5,036 nt of DNA, from assembly GCA_030831005.1 (NCBI GenBank), contig JAURLW010000071.1, positions 1 to 5,036 of the forward strand, given 5' to 3'. The notes under the pieces were generated by a model that had not been told where the DNA came from, ran no database searches, and worked only from the letters and a program-made list of their open reading frames with translations. The position numbers and the translations under genes were made by a program. This DNA is from Bacteroidota bacterium. GTDB taxonomy: Bacteria; Bacteroidota; Bacteroidia; Chitinophagales; Chitinophagaceae. Of the stretch, positions 1-5,036 are shown piece by piece (the first letter of the stretch is position 1; each line of letters begins with the position of its first letter).

Positions 1-32
1 AATCATTAGTAAGAACTTATATTATTGAACCG

Positions 33-40
33 CAAAGGTA
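33..40 (-). promoter_or_regulatory. Candidate Bacteroidota -7 promoter box facing left
   Basis: Read on the minus strand, these bases are TACCTTTG followed by GC. This is an exact match to the TAnnTTTG -7 element used by the primary sigma factor of Bacteroidota. The expected TTTG-like -33 element, about 17-20 bases upstream (around 58-63), is not evident, so the match is one-sided. Transcription would start near 25-28 and run out of the left edge. A minus-strand ATG at 4-6 followed by ATT would give a leader of roughly 20 bases, which suits the first codons of a gene outside the window. Confidence 0.4.
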
Positions 41-175
41 TGCTTTATTTGGCTATTTTGGTGTTTTAACCTTTATTTAGGAGAATAGGTAGCTGAATAA
101 ATCTTTGTATTGTATTATTAATCAATTGTTTAATGCTATCAAGTAAGGCTTTGAAATAAAGCGCAGTTTCCCTAA

Positions 176-196
176 TATGACTAAGATTATGACTAA
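176..196. repeat. Short tandem direct repeat, 9-base unit at 12-base spacing
   Basis: TATGACTAA occurs at 176-184 and again at 188-196, separated by GAT. The copies are identical and in the same orientation, and the 12-base period is close to one helical turn. Such an arrangement can be a regulator binding site, but in AT-rich spacer DNA it can also arise by chance. No gene close to it has an obvious need for it. Confidence 0.45.
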
Positions 197-293
197 TTCA
201 CATAATATTTACCTATATGTAAATCGAAAAAGGAACAGTAAATATGCTTAAAGTTTTTTGGAAAGTGTTCGATTTTTCATTTATCCTCATAAA

Positions 294-319
294 AAAAGCC
301 AATCGAAAGATTGGCTTTT
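294..319 (-). terminator. Hairpin terminator after the acyl-CoA dehydrogenase gene
   Basis: A perfect 11-bp stem pairs 294-304 (AAAAGCCAATC) with 309-319 (GATTGGCTTTT) around a 4-base loop (GAAA on the plus strand). It begins 3 bases past the dehydrogenase stop codon. On the minus strand the stem is followed by a run of T from the seven A's at 291-297, which is the intrinsic terminator layout. On the plus strand it is also followed by TTTTATATT, so it could work in both directions. It should end the DUF6580-dehydrogenase transcript. Confidence 0.88.
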
Positions 320-322
320 ATA

Positions 323-1462
323 TTATTTAAGAATACTTCTACTGATTACTATTTTCTGTACTTCACTAGTGCCTTCGTAAATTTGAGTGATTTTAGCATC
401 ACGCATTAAGCGTTCTACATGGAATTCTTTTACATATCCATAGCCACCATGTACCTGAACGGCTTCATTAGTAACACGTTGTGCAATTTCTGATGCAAAT
501 AATTTTGCAATAGCTGAAGATTGAGCATAATCCATGTGATTGTCTTTCTCCCAAGCTGATTTTAAACACAATAAGCGAGCCGCTTCGATTTCTGTAGCCA
601 TATCTGCCAATTTAAAAGCAATGGCTTGGTGGTTTGAAATCTCTGTACCAAATGCTTTTCGCTCTTTAGAATATTTTAAAGCTAATTCATAAGCTCCGCT
701 TGCTATACCTAAAGCTTGAGCAGCTATACCGATACGTCCACCAGAAAGGGTTTGCATAGCAAATTTGAAACCAAAACCATCTTCACCAATTCTATTTTCT
801 TTAGGCACTTTCACATCTTGAAACATGATGCTGTGGGTATCGCTACTTCTAATACCCATTTTATTTTCTTTTGCACCAACCGTTACGCCTGCCCATTCTT
901 TCTCTACAATAAATACGTTTATGCCTTTATGACCTTTTTCTGGGTAAGTTTGTGCAATAACTAAATAATAAGAAGCTGAATTACCATTAGTGATCCAGTT
1001 TTTTGTACCATTTAATAAATAGTAGTCGCCTTTATCTTCTGCTGTTGTTCTTTGAGAAGTTGCATCTGAACCCGCTTCTGGTTCACTTAATAAGAAAGCA
1101 CCAATTTTTTGTCCGCTAGCAAGAGGCACTAAATATTTTTGTTTTTGTTCTTCGTTTGCATATTTCTCAATGCCATAGCATACTAAGGAATTGTTTACAC
1201 TCATACAAACGGAAACGGAAGCATCAACTTTAGAAATTTCTTCCATTGCTAATACGTAAGAAATAGTATCCATGCCAGATCCGCCATATTTTGGATCTAC
1301 CATCATACCCATAAAACCTAACTCACCTAATTTCTTAATTTGATCTGTTGCAAATTTTTGTTGATCATCGCGTTCGATAACGCCAGGTAATAATTCATTT
1401 TTTGCAAAATCTCTTGCTGCCATTTGCACAGCAATTTGCTCTTCTGTTAATTGAAAATTCAT
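323..1462 (-). CDS. Acyl-CoA dehydrogenase, short-chain (butyryl-CoA dehydrogenase-like)
   Basis: This is a 379-residue cytoplasmic FAD enzyme that introduces the alpha-beta double bond into acyl-CoA thioesters and normally passes electrons to electron-transfer flavoprotein. The length is typical of the short/medium-chain family. The N-terminal helical domain starts with MNFQLTEEQ, the usual family opening, which supports this ATG. The first family signature is near residues 124-136 (LSEPEAGSD), although position 124 is Leu where Cys, Ala or Gly is usual. The second signature fits at 336-355 (QVHGGYGY through R351 and D355). Glu363 in YEGTSEVQ is at the position of the catalytic base of short- and medium-chain enzymes, unlike isovaleryl-CoA dehydrogenases, where the base lies elsewhere. 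SGGRIGIAAQALG (240-252) and RKAFG (268-272) are typical FAD/dimer-region motifs. The gene lies 26 bases after the membrane-protein gene with no terminator between them, so the two are probably co-transcribed. There is no Shine-Dalgarno sequence, as is normal in Bacteroidota. Family assignment is firm; the chain-length or branched-chain preference cannot be read from the sequence. Confidence 0.96.
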   Translation of the reverse strand: MNFQLTEEQIAVQMAARDFAKNELLPGVIERDDQQKFATDQIKKLGELGFMGMMVDPKYGGSGMDTISYVLAMEEISKVDASVSVCMSVNNSLVCYGIEKYANEEQKQKYLVPLASGQKIGAFLLSEPEAGSDATSQRTTAEDKGDYYLLNGTKNWITNGNSASYYLVIAQTYPEKGHKGINVFIVEKEWAGVTVGAKENKMGIRSSDTHSIMFQDVKVPKENRIGEDGFGFKFAMQTLSGGRIGIAAQALGIASGAYELALKYSKERKAFGTEISNHQAIAFKLADMATEIEAARLLCLKSAWEKDNHMDYAQSSAIAKLFASEIAQRVTNEAVQVHGGYGYVKEFHVERLMRDAKITQIYEGTSEVQKIVISRSILK

Positions 1463-1488
1463 ATACTAAACTATGCTTGAAAAATTGG

Positions 1489-2079
1489 TTAAATACTTTT
1501 AGCGCTTGCTTTCTTTTGTAATAGTGCAAATGCACCAAACAAAACACCACTACAAAACATATCGCTAACAAGGGCGTTGAAAAATAAGCTAGTGCCCGTT
1601 GGGGTATAGAATGGTAAAGCCATTAAAAAAGTTTGTGTCAAACCATTTAAATCCGAACTATACATACGCGTAGCTGGGTTTGCAAAGCAATCGTTTACCC
1701 AAACACCGAAGTTAGAAAGAATAAAAAATACAAGAGAACCAGAAAGCGTATAACCTAAAATGCTTAATGCTTTTCTAGTTTGCATTTGCATACCTATGAA
1801 GGTAACCAAAGCCATAGCGCCATACGTGAAAAACTGACTGATACCGTAAAAGCCTGGAGTATTGGTGAAAAATTGAAAATAGCAATCTGATAAAAATTGT
1901 GCTGCAAGCGTAATGATGAATGCATTAGAACGATTACGAATCGTTGCGCCAGCAAAGATGCCTAAAGCAGCAATAGGTGCTAAAGCATATAAATGCATTT
2001 CGGCATTTATAACGCGAAGTGCTGCAGCAGCTAAAATTAATAATACGGCAAGAGCGAGTGAGTGGTTATTGTTTTTCAT
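1489..2079 (-). CDS. DUF6580-like small integral membrane protein, putative transport protein
   Basis: This 196-residue protein is strongly hydrophobic. About six membrane segments can be seen, near residues 7-23, 32-47, 52-70, 78-97, 107-128 and 163-187, with a further hydrophobic stretch near 148-157. The tail is basic (QKKASAKS). Conserved-looking features are PIAALGIFAGA (35-45), the LSD after the third segment (63-65), LSNFGVWVND (121-130) and ALPFYTPTGTSLFFNALVSD (154-173). These match my recollection of the DUF6580 family, which is annotated as putative transport proteins and resembles the substrate-binding S components of ECF transporters. The substrate is unknown and no ECF ATPase or T component is in the window. 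The ATG at 2077-2079 follows an AT-rich leader. An AAAGGA lies over 15 bases upstream, too far to be a ribosome binding site. It is the first gene of a probable two-gene unit with the dehydrogenase. Membrane nature is certain, family likely, function not shown. Confidence 0.8.
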   Translation of the reverse strand: MKNNNHSLALAVLLILAAAALRVINAEMHLYALAPIAALGIFAGATIRNRSNAFIITLAAQFLSDCYFQFFTNTPGFYGISQFFTYGAMALVTFIGMQMQTRKALSILGYTLSGSLVFFILSNFGVWVNDCFANPATRMYSSDLNGLTQTFLMALPFYTPTGTSLFFNALVSDMFCSGVLFGAFALLQKKASAKSI

Positions 2080-2110
2080 GAAATATAAAATATTTATCCT
2101 TTTGGGTAAG

Positions 2111-2118
2111 CAAAAATA
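2111..2118 (-). promoter_or_regulatory. Candidate -7 promoter box for the DUF6580-dehydrogenase unit
   Basis: On the minus strand these bases read TATTTTTG, which fits the Bacteroidota TAnnTTTG -7 consensus. Seventeen bases upstream is a CTTTTT tract (2136-2141) that could stand in for the TTTG -33 element, though it lacks the G. A start about 5-7 bases past the box would leave a leader of roughly 25 bases before the ATG at 2079. It sits downstream of the secA terminator, where an independent promoter is needed. AT-rich DNA yields such matches by chance, so this is moderate support only. Confidence 0.45.
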
Positions 2119-2198
2119 GTAAAAAGGAAATGATTAAAAAGACTATTAGTACGCTAAATTTATTTTGTTAATAAGTTAGCTTCTTTTGGTTAATAAAA

Positions 2199-2224
2199 TA
2201 AGGCATTTCAACTGAAATGCCTTA
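2199..2224 (-). terminator. Hairpin terminator after secA
   Basis: An 11-bp perfect stem pairs 2199-2209 (TAAGGCATTTC) with 2214-2224 (GAAATGCCTTA) around a 4-base loop. It lies about 21 bases past the secA stop codon. On the minus strand it is followed by TTTTATTAACC, a modest T-rich tail. It probably ends the secA transcript and separates it from the membrane-protein gene. The hairpin is almost symmetrical, but the plus-strand tail (AACAATTTATAAAA) is poor in T, so it should act mainly on leftward transcription. Confidence 0.8.
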
Positions 2225-2245
2225 AACAATTTATAAAATACTGTA

Positions 2246-5036
2246 TTAGACTCCACGTCCATGACACGATTTGAATTTTTTACCGCTTCCACAAGGGCAA
2301 ACATCGTTTCTGCCAATTTTTGGAGCTGCTTCTATTGGCATGCGTTTCGGTGCTTCTGCGTTGGCATAACTTGCGTCGTGCTCTGGCTGATCATCTCCAA
2401 ATTGCTCATGCTTGGTGCGCATGCTACTCATATCGGTATGCTTATTAGGAATGCTCTTCACTGTTTCTGGTCCGTTTTCAACCGGTATACCAGCGCGCAT
2501 TAAGAAAGAAATTATCGTTTTGTTGGTATCCAACATCATTTGTTGGAATAATTTAAAGGCTTCAAATTTATAAATCAATAAAGGATCTTTTTGCTCGTAG
2601 GTAGCATTTCTTACCGATTGACGCAGATCATCCATGCCTCTCAAATGATCTTTCCACGCATCATCTATGAGTGCTAAAGTTATTGCCTTTTCTAAGGATT
2701 TTGAAACTGTTTTTCCTTCTTGTTCAATTGCTTCTTGCAGTGGTAAATAGATTTGCAACCCACGAATACCATCAGTGAAAGGCACTACAATATTACCAGG
2801 CGCTTGATGATTGTCGTTGTAAATTTGTTTTAAAGAAGGCAACATTTGCTCTTGAACGCTCTTCCATTTGTGTTCGTAAGCAGCTGCAACTTGCTGATAT
2901 AAATGTTCTGTAAGCTCTTGGCTACTTGCCTTAGCAAAATTAATGCCTTCTAGCGATGGATCAATGGCTAAGTGTTTAATAACTTCTAGTTTAAACGCTT
3001 GTTCGTCTCTATAATTATCAAACTGATTAGTAAAATCTGCACAAACATCATACATCGCATTATCGATATCTATTGATAAACGCTCACCCAGTAAAGCATG
3101 GTTTCTTCTTTTATAGATAGCGTTTCTTTGCGTATTCATAACATCATCATACTCTAATAAATTCTTACGAATACCAAAGTTGTTTTCTTCTACTTTTTTC
3201 TGAGCACGTTCTATAGAATTGGTGATCATACTATGTTGTAATACCTCTCCTTCTTTATGGCCCATTCGGTCCATTAAAGAAGCGATACGCTCAGATCCAA
3301 ATAAACGCATTAAATCGTCCTCTAAGGAAACAAAGAACTGAGAAGAACCTGGATCGCCTTGACGGCCCGCACGACCACGCAACTGACGATCTACCCTGCG
3401 ACTTTCATGACGCTCGGTACCAATAATTGCCAATCCGCCTGCATCCTTTACGCCTGCACCTAATTTAATATCTGTTCCACGGCCAGCCATATTGGTAGCA
3501 ATGGTTACAGCTCCATTCAAACCTGCTTCAGCAACAATTTGCGCCTCACGCTCATGTTGTTTTGCATTCAATACATTATGCGGTATTTTCTTTTGTTGTA
3601 ACATGCGGCTAAGTAATTCAGATACCTCTACCGATGTAGTACCCACCAGTACAGGTCTGCCTTTTCCCCTTAGTTGCTCAATTTCATCAATAACTGCTTT
3701 GTATTTTTCGCGTTTGGTTTTATAAACCAAATCTTGTTGATCTTTTCTAGAAATCGGAATGTTCGTTGGGATAGAAACAACATCTAATTTGTAAATCTCC
3801 CAAAATTCACCCGCTTCTGTTTCTGCAGTACCAGTCATACCACATAATTTGTGGTACATTCTAAAGAAGTTTTGTAAGGTTACCGTTGCAAAAGTTTGTG
3901 TTGCTGCTTCTACAGTAACATTTTCTTTTGTTTCAATAGCTTGGTGAAGTCCATCGCTATAACGACGACCATCAAGTATACGACCAGTTTGTTCGTCAAC
4001 GATTTTTACTTTACCATCCATAACCACATATTCCACATCTTTATCAAAAAGCGTATAAGCTTTTAATAATTGTTGAAGAGAATGGATACGATCTGCTTTG
4101 ATTGCATATTCTTGCAACAAGGCTTCTTTTTGCTGTGTTTTATCTTCCGCACTCGTAGCTGATTCTTCAATAGCTGTAAGCATGGTAGCTATATCTGGCA
4201 ATACAAAGAAGTTGGCATCTTCACCATTTCCGGTAATTAAAGCCAAACCTTTTTGAGTGAGATCAACACTATTGTTTTTTTCATCGATGGTAAAATAAAG
4301 TTCACTATCTACGATAGGCATGTTTCTTTGCTGTTCGCCTAAATAATAATTTTCTACTTTCTGTAAAATTTGTTTATTGCCATCTTCACTTAAGAACTTG
4401 ATAAGTGCACTGTTTTTAGGTAGACCACGGTATGCTCTAAATAGGGCTAAACCGCCAGTTTCTTTATCTGCTTTGCCTTCGCCAATTAATCTCTTAGCTT
4501 CGGTTATGCTCGCGTTTACAATTTTTCGTTGCTCTGCAATTAAAAATTCAATACGAGGTTTTAGTAAATGAAATTGTTGTTGATCTCCTTTAGGAACGGG
4601 TCCTGATATAATTAAAGGCGTACGGGCATCATCAATCAATACACTATCCACCTCATCGACCATAGCAAAGTGATGCTTGCGTTGCACCATTTCCTCTGGG
4701 TTGTGCACCATATTATCTCTTAGATAGTCGAAGCCAAATTCATTATTAGTTCCGTATGTAATATCAGCTAAATAAGCATTTCTTCGTGCTTCGGTATTCG
4801 GCTGATGCTTGTCGATACAGTCTACTTTAAGTCCTAACCATTCAAAAATAGGTCCATTCCATTCTTGGTCACGAATAGCTAAGTAGTTATTTACTGTTAC
4901 TAAGTGCACGCCTTCGCCTGCTAAGGCATTAAGATAAGAAGGAAGGGTAGAAACCAATGTTTTGCCTTCCCCAGTTGCCATTTCTGAAATTTTACCTTGG
5001 TGTAAAATAATACCACCAATCAATTGTACATCATAA
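2246..5036 (-). CDS. secA: Preprotein translocase ATPase SecA, 3' part (5' end beyond window)
   Basis: SecA is the cytoplasmic and membrane-associated ATPase motor that drives unfolded preproteins through SecYEG. The frame is open to the right edge: the codons before TTG at 5021-5023 read Y-D-V-Q, giving YDVQLIGG, the normal internal SecA sequence, so that TTG is an internal Leu and no start is present. Counting that Leu as 1, 925 residues are visible. Walker A is MATGEGKT (15-22), Walker B VDEVD (122-126). TYGTNNEFGFDYLRDNM is at 89-105, motif III GMTGTA at 395-400, motif V TIATNMAGRGTDI at 507-519, and motif VI RQLRGRAGRQGD at 546-557. The helical scaffold follows, with its conserved late part at 786-830 (DDAWKDHL, DPLLIYKFEAF). 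A variable linker (about 842-900) leads to a C-terminal SEC-C zinc-binding motif with Cys909, Cys911, Cys920 and His921, which usually contacts SecB or ribosomes. The region near 145-330 is longer than in E. coli, as is usual in Bacteroidota. By family comparison roughly 170-200 N-terminal residues are missing. No frameshift is seen, and the gene appears functional. Confidence 0.98.
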   Translation of the reverse strand, partial: YDVQLIGGIILHQGKISEMATGEGKTLVSTLPSYLNALAGEGVHLVTVNNYLAIRDQEWNGPIFEWLGLKVDCIDKHQPNTEARRNAYLADITYGTNNEFGFDYLRDNMVHNPEEMVQRKHHFAMVDEVDSVLIDDARTPLIISGPVPKGDQQQFHLLKPRIEFLIAEQRKIVNASITEAKRLIGEGKADKETGGLALFRAYRGLPKNSALIKFLSEDGNKQILQKVENYYLGEQQRNMPIVDSELYFTIDEKNNSVDLTQKGLALITGNGEDANFFVLPDIATMLTAIEESATSAEDKTQQKEALLQEYAIKADRIHSLQQLLKAYTLFDKDVEYVVMDGKVKIVDEQTGRILDGRRYSDGLHQAIETKENVTVEAATQTFATVTLQNFFRMYHKLCGMTGTAETEAGEFWEIYKLDVVSIPTNIPISRKDQQDLVYKTKREKYKAVIDEIEQLRGKGRPVLVGTTSVEVSELLSRMLQQKKIPHNVLNAKQHEREAQIVAEAGLNGAVTIATNMAGRGTDIKLGAGVKDAGGLAIIGTERHESRRVDRQLRGRAGRQGDPGSSQFFVSLEDDLMRLFGSERIASLMDRMGHKEGEVLQHSMITNSIERAQKKVEENNFGIRKNLLEYDDVMNTQRNAIYKRRNHALLGERLSIDIDNAMYDVCADFTNQFDNYRDEQAFKLEVIKHLAIDPSLEGINFAKASSQELTEHLYQQVAAAYEHKWKSVQEQMLPSLKQIYNDNHQAPGNIVVPFTDGIRGLQIYLPLQEAIEQEGKTVSKSLEKAITLALIDDAWKDHLRGMDDLRQSVRNATYEQKDPLLIYKFEAFKLFQQMMLDTNKTIISFLMRAGIPVENGPETVKSIPNKHTDMSSMRTKHEQFGDDQPEHDASYANAEAPKRMPIEAAPKIGRNDVCPCGSGKKFKSCHGRGV

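Larger units (their letters stand above)
1..290. other. AT-rich intergenic region without a convincing gene
   Basis: This stretch lies downstream of the acyl-CoA dehydrogenase gene and its terminator. I read both strands and found no open frame with a recognisable protein, no tRNA or rRNA-like sequence and no mobile-element ends. It holds a leftward TACCTTTG promoter-like box at 33-40, a pair of 9-base direct repeats at 176-196 and a weak 6-bp inverted repeat at 207-224. A 28-codon plus-strand frame begins at 244, but it runs through the terminator hairpin and is probably chance. The most likely role is a spacer plus the upstream region of a leftward gene outside the window. Confidence 0.7.

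Noticed and set aside
207..224. Inverted repeat ATTTAC-CTATAT-GTAAAT
   Set aside because: The 6-bp AT-rich stem is weak, has no T-run beside it and does not flank a gene end. It is expected by chance in DNA of this composition.
244..330. A 28-codon plus-strand frame (starting MLKVFWKVFDF) with AAAGGA 9 bases before its ATG
   Set aside because: It reads straight through the terminator hairpin and ends inside the 3' end of the dehydrogenase gene on the other strand. Bacteroidota do not depend on Shine-Dalgarno sites, there is no clear promoter, and the composition looks like translated AT-rich spacer.
716..964. Plus-strand open frame of 82 codons
   Set aside because: It lies wholly antisense within the acyl-CoA dehydrogenase gene and its translation resembles no known protein family.
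1463..1488. Possible separate promoter (TAGTTTAG on the minus strand) between the two left genes
   Set aside because: It differs from TAnnTTTG at one key position and lies only a few bases before the ATG, leaving almost no leader. Read-through from the upstream gene is simpler.
1913..2119. Plus-strand open frame of 68 codons
   Set aside because: It is mostly antisense to the start of the DUF6580-like gene and runs into the intergenic region. Its translation shows no recognisable family.
2261..4571. Three plus-strand open frames (2261-2503, 3492-3725, 4377-4571)
   Set aside because: All are antisense to secA, whose frame is intact and carries the full motif set. Their translations have no family features and no promoter motif precedes them.
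1..5036. Search for CRISPR arrays, insertion-sequence ends, tRNA or rRNA genes and a new defence or secretion system
   Set aside because: No regularly spaced repeats, transposase-like frames, cloverleaf-like sequences or unfamiliar gene clusters were found. The three genes are housekeeping or metabolic types with uniform base composition.

Overview
This 5 kb window looks like an ordinary chromosomal segment of a Bacteroidota bacterium, most likely from the Chitinophagaceae or a related family. The reasons are the AT-rich composition, the lack of close Shine-Dalgarno sequences, TAnnTTTG-type promoter motifs, a SecA with the long insertion typical of this phylum, and an acyl-CoA dehydrogenase and DUF6580-like membrane protein of the kind common there. 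The family placement rests on recalled protein similarity and was not tested by a search.

All three recognisable genes lie on the minus strand, so the window reads from right to left. The right half (2246 to the window edge) is the 3' part of secA, the preprotein translocase ATPase. Its N-terminal coding part lies beyond the edge. A hairpin terminator (2199-2224) follows its stop codon. A short intergenic region comes next, with a candidate -7 box at 2111-2118. A small membrane protein gene of the DUF6580 type (1489-2079) follows, then 26 bases later an acyl-CoA dehydrogenase gene (323-1462). The last two genes probably form a two-gene transcript that ends at a strong hairpin terminator (294-319).

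The left 290 bases hold no convincing gene. At 33-40 there is a TACCTTTG box facing left, followed by a possible ATG at the very edge (4-6, minus). This suggests that another leftward gene begins just outside the window. A short 12-base-period direct repeat lies at 176-196.

Functionally the window combines protein export (SecA) with fatty acid or branched-chain acyl-CoA oxidation (the dehydrogenase) and a membrane protein of unknown substrate. A terminator separates secA from the other two genes, so it need not be functionally linked to them. I saw no mobile element, CRISPR array, RNA gene or new defence-type system.
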